DNA of 64,000 nt, taken from the NCBI RefSeq assembly GCF_003026285.1, contig NZ_PYOD01000002.1:372001-436000 (forward strand), given 5' to 3'. The translations under genes were made by a program, and so were the position numbers. Source of the stretch: Photobacterium profundum. Its GTDB lineage: Bacteria; Pseudomonadota; Gammaproteobacteria; Enterobacterales; Vibrionaceae. The notes under the pieces were generated by a model, which worked only from the letters and a program-made list of their open reading frames with translations, was not told the origin of the DNA and ran no database searches. Shown piece after piece: positions 37,386 to 46,772 of this stretch (positions are counted from its first letter, which is position 1; each line of letters begins with the position of its first letter).

Positions 37386-37781
37386 TTGGCACGCACTCTC
37401 AACTACACAATAAGGGCTGTAAAATAAATAAGCCGGATTTCTTGGTCATGCTTTAATAAGCTACTATTACACAAGCATTTTTTATTTTATAATGGTTAAC
37501 ACCTAACTTGGCTCTATTAATGTAACGGCAACACTAGTGAAAAATTTAGTAATAACTCGAAATTTTTATCATGAAAATAATTACCGACTATTAAATATGC
37601 AACTTATCATTTAATTTCATCATATTAAAGAAAGTATATAGAACCACCATAAGATTAATACTCAACACCTGGCAGTGCACGCACAGCCATAATAAATATA
37701 TATTATCTCGAGTAATAGCTCTGTTTTAATATCCCTAGACAATAACCATATCGAAATAGGGGAGAACAACTCTATCGGAGA
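37386..37781. other. Intergenic region, no clear feature
   Basis: About 400 AT-rich bases between the chemoreceptor and the VanZ-like gene, both on the minus strand. It should contain the chemoreceptor promoter. I see no gene, RNA or repeat I can support. Confidence 0.35.
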
Positions 37782-38153
37782 CTATTTATTTACATTAGAA
37801 GTAAGCGGGAAGAACAGATTAATAATATTCGCCAATATAGCCCCACACATAAGACCACCTACATTGGCAGCTAAATCAAGCCACTCGCCATAACGGTTAA
37901 CATAGGGTTGTATCAATTCTATTCCGCCACTCCAACAAATAAATAACACAGCAATAAATAGCCAATTTTTCGGTTTTCTTAGTGCAACCCCAAACATAAG
38001 TGCAGCATAAGCAATGAAATGATGTGTTTTATCCGTACCCGGAACATCAGGTAAACTAGGCTGTGGGCTGAGCGAAAGAAACGTAATAATAAATAGGAGA
38101 AAAAGCGTAATAACAATCCAATAATTGTAAACGAATCGAAAAAGAGAAGTCAT
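37782..38153 (-). CDS. VanZ-family membrane protein
   Basis: A 123-residue membrane protein with about four helices. The VanZ pattern shows as DKTHHFIAYAALMFG near residue 42 and IELIQPYVNRYGEWLDLAANVGG near 78-100. The function of such stand-alone VanZ proteins is not established; teicoplanin resistance should not be assumed. It follows the coiled-coil membrane protein by 12 bp and is probably cotranscribed with it. Confidence 0.8.
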   Translation of the reverse strand: MTSLFRFVYNYWIVITLFLLFIITFLSLSPQPSLPDVPGTDKTHHFIAYAALMFGVALRKPKNWLFIAVLFICWSGGIELIQPYVNRYGEWLDLAANVGGLMCGAILANIINLFFPLTSNVNK

Positions 38154-38165
38154 CTAACCTAGCCC

Positions 38166-38828
38166 CTACTCATTCACTTTCGATTTAAGCTCTGTTCCTG
38201 CTTCACGAAGTATATTTATAGGTGATAAGATCACTCCTTTCACCGCGCCTTGTGTGGCTTGCTGTGTAAGTTGTTCACTTTTTTCAACGATTTCATCTAC
38301 TTTTGCAACAACAACCGGAACTTCTTTACGCAACTGTTCAGATTCATTCAAAACGGCTGGAATTATATTTTGGCGATACGCTTTACTTTCAAGTAATACC
38401 ATTGGAATCACATCTTTGCGATAGTTTTCTAGCTCCACTAATGTTTGCGGTATCGTTTTGTTACTGACCGTATCGACAACTTGTATCACAGCAGGCATTG
38501 TCTCAGATCTGATTACTTTAACTTCTTGTAATACTGATGGGATTTTTTGATCAACCGAAGCAACGGTTTGATTAACGTCATCGATAGTCGTTTTCAACTC
38601 AGCGACAAGTGTTAATGCCTGTGGCGTAATTTCTTCAAACGTCTTTGCTACCAGTAGCCACTGATCTATTTCCAGTTTTTCTGCAGTTTCATTTAAATCG
38701 CTCATTAATTGAGGATAGCTATCTACAACCGTCGTCACCGCACTGGTAAAAGAATAAATGGTGTAACCCAAATAGAATATTGATGTCGCTAATAGTGCTT
38801 GTATAACCATTCCTAATCGAGCCAACAT
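38166..38828 (-). CDS. Membrane-anchored coiled-coil protein with 15-residue proline repeats
   Basis: A 220-residue protein with one N-terminal membrane helix (about residues 5-27) and a long, probably helical, extracytoplasmic or cytoplasmic rod. Residues about 95-185 form a regular array with a Pro every 14-15 residues in the pattern P-x-V-L-x-E-x(4)-R-x(3)-I, for example PMVLLESKAYRQNII then PAVLNESEQLRKEV. I do not recognise the family. ATG 38828 is chosen; the longer frame begins with a TTG lacking a ribosome site. It lies 185 bp downstream of the giant adhesin gene on the same strand and just upstream of vanZ. A structural or spacer role at the envelope is a guess. Confidence 0.7.
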   Translation of the reverse strand: MLARLGMVIQALLATSIFYLGYTIYSFTSAVTTVVDSYPQLMSDLNETAEKLEIDQWLLVAKTFEEITPQALTLVAELKTTIDDVNQTVASVDQKIPSVLQEVKVIRSETMPAVIQVVDTVSNKTIPQTLVELENYRKDVIPMVLLESKAYRQNIIPAVLNESEQLRKEVPVVVAKVDEIVEKSEQLTQQATQGAVKGVILSPINILREAGTELKSKVNE

Positions 38829-39013
38829 ATTCACATCCAATGTTTTATTTATGTCACCATACCTTAAGTAATTATAAAGAAACAATATATAATCACATCG
38901 TCAAGTATTGAGACATTCATATAATAAAAAAGCAAAAACAACTACACACTGTTAAGCGTATAGCTGTTTTTTAATTAACCTCGTCTAGTTACCTATACAC
39001 AAGTAACGCGACA

Positions 39014-42000
39014 CTATGAGTAATTGTCGTCCATCACGTTAGAATCATCTTGTTGAGCTGTATGTTCATCGTTTTCATACGATGCACTGTCATCCATAAC
39101 ATCAACGCCTTGGTCTCGGTTATCACCCTGCATCCAGTCTCCCTTTGAGTCGTCTTCATCATGCATACCGCGTGAATTATCATTGCCTCGATGTCCCGAG
39201 TGCATAGCATGGTCATCATCCACTTCAATCGTTACCGTGCCAGTCGCCCCTTCAATCGGTGTACCAATGTCTGATTGCCCTTCGAACGTAATTTCTTCTT
39301 TTCCTTCATTTTCATCGGCAAGTTCTATCTTCACTGGGCGCGATAAGTTACCACTGATCGTGTACGAACCATCATCATTCAAAATACCGTTTGAAATAGT
39401 TGCGCCCTCTGGCAGATTACTGATTTCAACTTGATCAACATCAGAGTTACTTGTGACATCATCAGGAATATCAATCCGTATAGTACTACCCGGTGCAGCT
39501 GTTATATCAGTCTCACTATCGTTAATAGAATCGTTATCTTGTTGCGCTGCTTGTGCATCTAACGTAACAGTCTGTGTATCATGGGTTTCTTGTGTAGAAG
39601 GTTCATTAGCTTGACGTGCTGCGGGTGAAGAAGCATCAGGATCTTCATACTCCGCCACATCAAGTTGCAACGAATGTATTGCTGCACTATTACCGTCTGT
39701 CGTGCTAACGTCGAGATCCAACTGACCATTAAAATCATCATCAGTCCAAAATACCCAATTATCTTCACCATTCTCGACCAAAGCACCGTCATCACCGTTG
39801 TAATCCATCGATGTAACATCCAATGATGAATCCAAGTTTAGCGCTACCAAAATATCGTTTTCAGCCAAATGTAAGGCACCAAATTCATCCAGTGTAAAAT
39901 CGCTACCTTGTTTCGATGAGCCGTCTTCTGCTTCATTAATATTCACCGTAAAATGACTGCGAACACTTTCTTCACCATCAGTCGCAACGAAAGTAATATG
40001 CGCCTCACCGGTATACCCTTCAGCAGGGACAAACGTATATTCTCCTTCACTGTTGGTTTCTAACACACCTTGACCTGTAATTAATTGCACGGATTCAATA
40101 CTCAGCGTATCCCCTTGTGCATCAGACAACTGTGCCAGCATGTCAACGTCATTAAACGTTAGCGTGTTTCCGGCTTCTATTTCTGTTGTTATAACTGCAT
40201 CAACGCTTGGAGCTGTATTTACAGAATTTGTATTTAAATCAGCCTCTCCTGCTTCATTTACAGCAATAGAGCTTTGTACATCACTACTTTCACCGTCATG
40301 ATTTATCTGATAAGCAAAATCAACGTTACCGCTTACCTCACCTGCTGGAGTAAATAGCCATGTGCCATCTCCGTTATCAACCAGCTCACCTTGGCTACGA
40401 TCAATAAGATGTACACCGTGTACTTCATCTGAAGGTGATGTTTCAATATCATCAGCCATCGCTAAAAGATCGGCAGTAGTAAGAGTTAATGCCCCACTTT
40501 CAGCCACATCGAAGTCTGCATAGGTATCTGTCGGTTGGGTTATTTGGCTTGATGCGGTTTCACCATAATCTGCAGTCGTTGCCGACACAGTAATGAAGAA
40601 GTTACCAGAAAAGTCTTGTGGTGGAGTAATCGAAAGATCATTAAAACTCCATTCGGTAACATCAACAATTTGTCCTGGTTCTGTGATCATCACAGAATGT
40701 ACACCATCAGAAACTTCAAATCCGACAGGGAAACCAGTAATAACTAAATGGCTTAACACTTCTGATGAGTCGATCATATCGACGTTCAACCCCAGTAAAC
40801 CTGTGGTATCTTCATCAAAAACAAGTGGTCCATCATGATCTGTTGTTATCACGGCACCATCAGCAACAGGGCGGACAAAAACAGGCATGGTTAGCATTGT
40901 GGTTAACCCATCAGGGTCACTCACTTCTATTTGCAGTTCAGTTGTTCCTGCATAATCATCTGTTGGGGTAAATGTCCATGTTCCGTCTTCATTATCTTCA
41001 ATCGTTCCACTTTCATCACCGTCAGTATTAATGATGCGAGAGATGACTAAATTATCTCCATCAATATCACCAAACAAATCCAACATATCATTGGCATTAA
41101 AGGTGAAAGCACCTTCTTCGTAAGTGGTTAAATGCGCATTACCGCCATTAAACGGTGCATCATTAACAGGTAACACATCGACTTTCATACCGCCATCGAC
41201 CACATTGTTACCATCTGAAATTTGGTAATCTAACTCGATTAAACCATTAAAGTCAGGCGGTGTGATGAGGTGGTACATACCATCTTGTTGTAACTGTAGG
41301 CTGCCATTCTGGGGTTGTTTCAGCGACAAGCTTTCTAACGAGAGTTGATCGCCATCACCATCACTGGCTTGGCTTAAAATATAAGCAGGATCAATCACCA
41401 GTACCTGATCTTCATCAACATCAAAACTCAAGCTTGGTGCAACAGGAAGATCATCAGTTGGAGTCACGTTTACCGATACCGTTGCCGTATCGTAAGAGCC
41501 ATTACCATCAGTTACGGTATAAGAAAAAGAAGCAGGTCCGTTATAATCAGAATCAGGGGTAAAGACTACATTACCATCGTCATCTAGTGATACTTCACCA
41601 TGTGTGGCCTCTGTCGCTTCAACTACAGAGATAGACAAAGTGTCGCCATCGGCATCACTGTCGTTAAGCAGTAAGTCTGCAGCCTGAATAACAAGCTGAC
41701 CGTCTTCTTCCACTTCAATAGCACGAGATGTAATCGCTTCGTTGACGTCAACTAACTGTTCGGTGATATCCAACGTTTGATCAGCAGTGCTGTGATTAAG
41801 GTCGAGGTTTAAGGAGTGACTGATTTCGCTACCGTCTGACTGAATCGTCGTCATCTGAATTTCTTCAGACATGGTGCGTGACACCGTCATGTTTTGAACA
41901 ACGTACGTGCCGTTGCTGCCTGTTGTACCAAGGGTAAAGTGATGAACGGGTACATCTGTCGTAAACGCGTAAGTATCTTGGTATTCGCCAGAATCTCGAT

Positions 42001-45000
42001 ACCCGCCTTGCGCATCAATCAAATTGCCATCAGCATCAAACGCCTTGATTGTCACTTCTGTTGCATGGCTGCTGGTTTCATCAAAATACCCTCCCAAGCC
42101 ATCAAGCTGGAAGGTGATCTGATTAACGTCTTCCCCTTCAACCGTTACTGTTAGCATTTCATTGGTATCTAAACCATTGCGGCTTTCGTTACCTATCCCG
42201 GCTCCTTTATGAGTTCCTGCACCATTCCACGCAGCAAGCTCTCCCGTATTCACTTGAGTCGTAATCGTAACGCCATCTTCAACATAGACCGCAGTATCAC
42301 CATCAACGGTACCCCAATCTTCTACAGTAGCTTTACCATCAAAAATGCGCGTTGACGTATCACTGTCGAAGCTACCGACACGAATATCTCGCGTGTCAGC
42401 CTGAATTTCATCGGTATTAGGAGTGAACTGTACTTGAGTATCAGCTGGGTACGTTAAGCCCATAACCATATCAGCCCATTCACCGTCTTCATCCAAATAC
42501 TGTACAGAACCATGATCTGGAGCTGCATCTAAGCGAATAAGCGGCTCCATACCATCAAGGCTATTGTCATCTTGTGCAACAACCGGATCATTAACCGGAT
42601 TAACGGTTAAATCTAGCCCTGTAGACACCGTTTCTTGACCATCAGTCACATCGAATGTTAACTGTAAATCACCATTGAAGTTTTCTGCTGGCCTAATAGT
42701 AAACGAACCATCTTCATGGTTTTCAACTGAGCCGAAGGCTTCTAGCTCTAGGTTGATTGCTGTTAAATCATCACCGTCTACGTCTGATGCATGCATCAAT
42801 AACTGTTCTTGCGTCAGCGTAATCGTGCCATCTTCATTTACGTTGTAAGCCACGTTTCCGGCTACGACTGGCGTATCGTTCACAGCAACAACATCAACCT
42901 CAGCAGTAGTTGTCGCGGTCGTACCCTCTTGATCTTTTACTGCGACATCAAAAGCGACATCACCATCAAAATTAGGGTTCGGAGCAAAAGAGTAATTACC
43001 ATCACCATGATCAGTCAGTATCCCATCAGTGCCTGAATACGTAACAGCATCAATACTGACCTCGCCTTCCACATCACTTGAATTAGCAAGTAATTGGGCA
43101 TCAGTAAAAGTGAGAATACCGTCTTCGTTAACAGAGTAAGAGGTAGAACCTGCGACAGGGGGATCGTTAACCGCCTCCACCTGAATATCAATATTCGCTG
43201 GGGTTAAGGCTGTGCCATCGCTAACAGTAAAACTGAGATCGACGTCACCATTGAAATTCTCATTCGGTGCAAAGGTATACGTGCCATCACCGTGATCAGT
43301 GAATACACCATCAGCTCCACCGTATGTCACAGAATCGACGGTTAAATCATCCTGATCGACATCCGAAGCATTCCGTAATAACTGATCATCGGTAAAAGTA
43401 ATGGTGCCGTCTTCATTCATGGTGAAGGTTTGATCATCAACAACCGCAGCATCATTCACTGCCGCAACAGTCAATGTACCATCAGAAGATACAAGGCTAC
43501 CGTTTTGATCGGATACATCGAACGTGATATTCAAATCACCGTTCACATCTTGGTTCGGGGTGACAATAAACGACTTATCACCGGTTTCACTGTCAATCAC
43601 AGTTTTAAAGGTGGCGTTGTCGATAGCCAGATTGGTAATGATTATGTTATCACCGTCGACATCACTAGCATTCGTCAATAAAGCCGCTTCTGTAATAATG
43701 ATTTCTGCATCTTCATCGGTATTAAATTGCGGTATGCTGTCAGCGTCGATCACAACCGCATCATTCACCGCTTGCACCTCAAAATCCAGCTTACTGGTCG
43801 TGGATGCTGTTTCTGGTGCCTCGCCCTCAGTGGTGCTGTTTTCGACAGTCGTAGAGGTTACTTCTAGTGACACCAAACCATTGAAATCCTCGGCACCTTG
43901 GAAGATCAAACTACTGAGATCCCAACCCAATACATCTGCACTGTTATCATCGCCGTTTGCGATAAAAGTGTTTACCCCATCCGTCAATGTGGCGCCATCA
44001 GGTAAGCCATCGATAATAATTGATTGTAGTGATTCAGATTCATCAGCATCCAATACTGCACTATCAATGACGATCGGCACGGACTGATCTTCAATAATAT
44101 CTTTGACAACAGTGATGGCATCAAGCAGCCCACCGAGGCTGTTATCATCGGGGGAATCAAATTCTAAGCGTGGATTATCCGTTGTCGCGGTTAATTGATA
44201 GGTGTGGTTTTCCCAGCCCGCTTCTTCTGGGGACAAGGAATCAATCAATACCCCTTCAAAGTACACATCAACTTGCGAATCTGCCCCTTCATAATTCAGG
44301 CGCGCAGACATATCAAACGACAAGGTCACCACATCGCCAGCTTGCACATCAAGATTAGTGTACAGGTTAGACTCATCGCCACTATTGGCTTCAAGTTCGA
44401 TCACGCCACCACGATCATCACCCACCCCGTAGACATAGTCTTGATGGATTTCGATATGGTTATTCTGGTTGTCAGTATGCCAACCTGTCAGTGTGCTGTC
44501 TTGACCGACACCGTACTCTGCTAAGGTCATGTCAGTCAGTGACACGCTTAATGACGGTACATCAGCATCGGGAGTAATCGTAACTGGGGCATTGAACATC
44601 GCATCAACTGTACCGTCATTCAATGTAATGGTTAAGTTAGCATCACCGCTGTAATCGGCATTAGGGGTATACACCCAATCACCATTATCGCTTTGAGTAA
44701 CGGTTCCATGCTCATCCGAACTGATACTTGCTACTGATAACGCATCGTTATCCACGTCTGTCGCATTATCAATTAACGAGGCTTCAGTGATCACAATGCT
44801 GCCGTCTTCATTCACAATGTATGAAGTTTCTGCAAGTACGGGGGCATCATTAACGGCTGCAATATCAAGGCTACCAGAAGCGGGAGTCACTGCCCCATCG
44901 CTGTCATCGACATCGAAGGTGAAAGGCACATCTCCGTTATAATCGGCGGTTGGGGTGAAGGTAAATGTGCCATCGTCATTATCGATGACGGAGCCATATT

Positions 45001-46105
45001 GCGCATCAATACTCAGATTAATCGCGGTCAGATCATCACTGTCGACATCAGACGCATTTTGCAGCAGCATCTCTTGGGTGAAGGTGATGGCAGTATCTTC
45101 AGTGCCGTCAACCTCGGTGGGCGTAACAACGGCTGCATCATTAACGGCTGTAACATTCAGTGTTGCACCAGAGGCCACTTCGCTACCATTCTGATCTGAT
45201 ACATCAAACGTTACTTTCAACTCTCCATTTACATTTTCATTTGGCGTAACAACAAATGATTTTTCACCCGTTTCAGGATCAATCGCGATTTCAAACGTCG
45301 CATTCTCGATACTTAAATTTTCGACACTTAAATCATCACCATCAACATCACTAGCATTTGCCAATAACACATCTTCGGTAAGTACGATCTGTGTATCTTC
45401 GGCACCACCGAACATAGGTGCAATTTCATCATCAATAACGACTTCGTCGTTCACGTTATTAACTTGAATTTCTAACGTTTCTGAGGCGCTTTTAGTATCA
45501 AATTCATCTTCAACAGATAAACCAGCAGCAATAGCATCTGCAACATCAACCTCAAATGTTTCACTGGTTGTTACCGTGTCTACCTCTTGATTTCGAGCTT
45601 GTCCTCCTCGGCCACCTCCAGCACTTTGTTGCTCTGAGGTTATACCTTCTCTTGGTTTAGGCGTATCATTGCCACTACCAGAAGGTTGACCTTGTGGCGT
45701 ATTTCCACCAACAGGCTGTGGTGCATTTCCACCAGCCACATCATTATTCTCATTATTATCGCGGCCATTATTTGTTGGTTCTTGTGCTGTTTTATTATCA
45801 ACTCGACCTTGTGATTTATCCTCATTTGCATTGTGTTCTTCTGCACGGCGTTGCCCTCCTCGCCCTTCTCGACCTGCTCCTGAAGGGTTTTCACTCATTG
45901 CAGCATTAATTTCATCAGCTAAATCTGATGACTCAGCGCCGGTAGCTGTGGCTGCAGCAACGGTACTTTGCAAATTCTGTCTATCCTGACCGCGGTTTTC
46001 ATCAGCCCCTTCATCTGGCGTGGCAATATTCTCAACAGCATCATTTAATTCATTGTCATCATCATTCTTTTTATCATGATGTTTACCGCCTTTATTTTTC
46101 GCCAT
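39014..46105 (-). CDS. Giant cadherin-repeat surface protein, putative type I secretion substrate
   Basis: A 2363-residue acidic protein with no Sec signal peptide. Residues 1-190 are polar, low-complexity and Gly/Asn/Gln-rich. Most of the rest is about fifteen tandem cadherin-like (tandem-95) domains of the form VNEDG-T-T...LL-NASDVDGDDL...G-Y-FTP-ADYNG...F-VSDG, which bind calcium. Two other modules interrupt them. One at about 515-670 (TLTGWHTDNQNNHIEIHQDY, then LYTNLDVQAGDVVTLSFDMS) resembles carbohydrate-binding modules of adhesins. The other is at about 1240-1415. The last 60 residues are Asp/His/Met-rich. No RTX GGxGxD repeats are present. It is divergent from an operon of HlyD, TolC and two ABC genes that should export it. 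Confidence 0.85.
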   Translation of the reverse strand: MAKNKGGKHHDKKNDDDNELNDAVENIATPDEGADENRGQDRQNLQSTVAAATATGAESSDLADEINAAMSENPSGAGREGRGGQRRAEEHNANEDKSQGRVDNKTAQEPTNNGRDNNENNDVAGGNAPQPVGGNTPQGQPSGSGNDTPKPREGITSEQQSAGGGRGGQARNQEVDTVTTSETFEVDVADAIAAGLSVEDEFDTKSASETLEIQVNNVNDEVVIDDEIAPMFGGAEDTQIVLTEDVLLANASDVDGDDLSVENLSIENATFEIAIDPETGEKSFVVTPNENVNGELKVTFDVSDQNGSEVASGATLNVTAVNDAAVVTPTEVDGTEDTAITFTQEMLLQNASDVDSDDLTAINLSIDAQYGSVIDNDDGTFTFTPTADYNGDVPFTFDVDDSDGAVTPASGSLDIAAVNDAPVLAETSYIVNEDGSIVITEASLIDNATDVDNDALSVASISSDEHGTVTQSDNGDWVYTPNADYSGDANLTITLNDGTVDAMFNAPVTITPDADVPSLSVSLTDMTLAEYGVGQDSTLTGWHTDNQNNHIEIHQDYVYGVGDDRGGVIELEANSGDESNLYTNLDVQAGDVVTLSFDMSARLNYEGADSQVDVYFEGVLIDSLSPEEAGWENHTYQLTATTDNPRLEFDSPDDNSLGGLLDAITVVKDIIEDQSVPIVIDSAVLDADESESLQSIIIDGLPDGATLTDGVNTFIANGDDNSADVLGWDLSSLIFQGAEDFNGLVSLEVTSTTVENSTTEGEAPETASTTSKLDFEVQAVNDAVVIDADSIPQFNTDEDAEIIITEAALLTNASDVDGDNIIITNLAIDNATFKTVIDSETGDKSFIVTPNQDVNGDLNITFDVSDQNGSLVSSDGTLTVAAVNDAAVVDDQTFTMNEDGTITFTDDQLLRNASDVDQDDLTVDSVTYGGADGVFTDHGDGTYTFAPNENFNGDVDLSFTVSDGTALTPANIDIQVEAVNDPPVAGSTSYSVNEDGILTFTDAQLLANSSDVEGEVSIDAVTYSGTDGILTDHGDGNYSFAPNPNFDGDVAFDVAVKDQEGTTATTTAEVDVVAVNDTPVVAGNVAYNVNEDGTITLTQEQLLMHASDVDGDDLTAINLELEAFGSVENHEDGSFTIRPAENFNGDLQLTFDVTDGQETVSTGLDLTVNPVNDPVVAQDDNSLDGMEPLIRLDAAPDHGSVQYLDEDGEWADMVMGLTYPADTQVQFTPNTDEIQADTRDIRVGSFDSDTSTRIFDGKATVEDWGTVDGDTAVYVEDGVTITTQVNTGELAAWNGAGTHKGAGIGNESRNGLDTNEMLTVTVEGEDVNQITFQLDGLGGYFDETSSHATEVTIKAFDADGNLIDAQGGYRDSGEYQDTYAFTTDVPVHHFTLGTTGSNGTYVVQNMTVSRTMSEEIQMTTIQSDGSEISHSLNLDLNHSTADQTLDITEQLVDVNEAITSRAIEVEEDGQLVIQAADLLLNDSDADGDTLSISVVEATEATHGEVSLDDDGNVVFTPDSDYNGPASFSYTVTDGNGSYDTATVSVNVTPTDDLPVAPSLSFDVDEDQVLVIDPAYILSQASDGDGDQLSLESLSLKQPQNGSLQLQQDGMYHLITPPDFNGLIELDYQISDGNNVVDGGMKVDVLPVNDAPFNGGNAHLTTYEEGAFTFNANDMLDLFGDIDGDNLVISRIINTDGDESGTIEDNEDGTWTFTPTDDYAGTTELQIEVSDPDGLTTMLTMPVFVRPVADGAVITTDHDGPLVFDEDTTGLLGLNVDMIDSSEVLSHLVITGFPVGFEVSDGVHSVMITEPGQIVDVTEWSFNDLSITPPQDFSGNFFITVSATTADYGETASSQITQPTDTYADFDVAESGALTLTTADLLAMADDIETSPSDEVHGVHLIDRSQGELVDNGDGTWLFTPAGEVSGNVDFAYQINHDGESSDVQSSIAVNEAGEADLNTNSVNTAPSVDAVITTEIEAGNTLTFNDVDMLAQLSDAQGDTLSIESVQLITGQGVLETNSEGEYTFVPAEGYTGEAHITFVATDGEESVRSHFTVNINEAEDGSSKQGSDFTLDEFGALHLAENDILVALNLDSSLDVTSMDYNGDDGALVENGEDNWVFWTDDDFNGQLDLDVSTTDGNSAAIHSLQLDVAEYEDPDASSPAARQANEPSTQETHDTQTVTLDAQAAQQDNDSINDSETDITAAPGSTIRIDIPDDVTSNSDVDQVEISNLPEGATISNGILNDDGSYTISGNLSRPVKIELADENEGKEEITFEGQSDIGTPIEGATGTVTIEVDDDHAMHSGHRGNDNSRGMHDEDDSKGDWMQGDNRDQGVDVMDDSASYENDEHTAQQDDSNVMDDNYS

Positions 46106-46414
46106 TAGGAACCTCTATGAAATGCCGTCATTTGTATACAAAATAAACTTCCTTTATATACCTAAGAACAACAAAAAAGGTTTGGCAAATATATTGATGA
46201 GCGATTTGTTTTTAAATGAAAAAATAGTGATATTACGCACACTTAACGTCAAGAAAATGGCTGTATTACATATAAAATATCGTTCAAATAATGAATCTTC
46301 AATAATTTGCAGTTTGTCTTGATATATAGTCAAATCTAGACCATATATTACTTTTAGAAAACCATTTCATATTCTAAGTACGACGTGTCAACTGAAGAAA
46401 AAGGGAGAGTAATA
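46106..46414. promoter_or_regulatory. Divergent promoter region of adhesin and secretion operon
   Basis: About 310 very AT-rich bases separate the divergent starts. They must hold both promoters and whatever coordinates substrate with exporter. I see several TATATT-like boxes (for example TATATAGTC and CATATATTAC near 46323-46350) but no operator I can name. Confidence 0.5.
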
Positions 46415-46741
46415 ATGATAAATTACACGGAATTCAGTAGCTCTATGGACAATGACGACGACATGATTTCGATGATCATCGATCTCTATAGTGAAGAACA
46501 TGGTGATGATATACGTGTAATACAAAATAAATATGCAAATCAAGATATTGAAGGATTATTTCATACCATACATTCCCTTAGAGGCGTATTGCTCACTCTC
46601 TGTGAAGAGAAAGCCACACTACAACTAGAAACCATCGAAAACTTATGCAAACGTGGCGAAAAACCGGATGTACAACTTCTTAATGAAGCTTTAGAAGAAG
46701 TGGCTAGGGTTAACCAACAAATTTTAACGTTAACGGTATAG
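46415..46741 (+). CDS. Hpt-domain phosphotransfer protein of the secretion operon
   Basis: A 108-residue, mostly helical protein with the histidine phosphotransfer motif HTIHSLRGVLLTL; His53 in HSLRG is the expected phospho-acceptor. Acidic residues dominate the first helix (MDNDDDMISMIIDLYSEEHG), as in receiver-binding Hpt proteins. ATG 46415 is preferred over an upstream GTG at 46385 because GGGAGAG precedes it. It is the first gene of the type I secretion operon, 31 bp before the adaptor gene. It should accept phosphate from, or return it to, a receiver domain, most simply the one at the end of the hybrid protein two genes on. Confidence 0.8.
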   Translation: MINYTEFSSSMDNDDDMISMIIDLYSEEHGDDIRVIQNKYANQDIEGLFHTIHSLRGVLLTLCEEKATLQLETIENLCKRGEKPDVQLLNEALEEVARVNQQILTLTV

Positions 46742-46772
46742 CAAATGGTCATTGTTTCAAGGAGTCGATGCA

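Noticed and set aside
39014-46105. RTX calcium-binding nonapeptide repeats in the giant protein
   Set aside because: I looked for GGxGxDxxx blocks and found none. The DxDGDDL motifs belong to cadherin-like domains.
46122-46322. 66-codon ORF in the adhesin/secretion intergenic region
   Set aside because: The region is very AT-rich, the frame has no ribosome site, and it overlaps the space needed for both divergent promoters.
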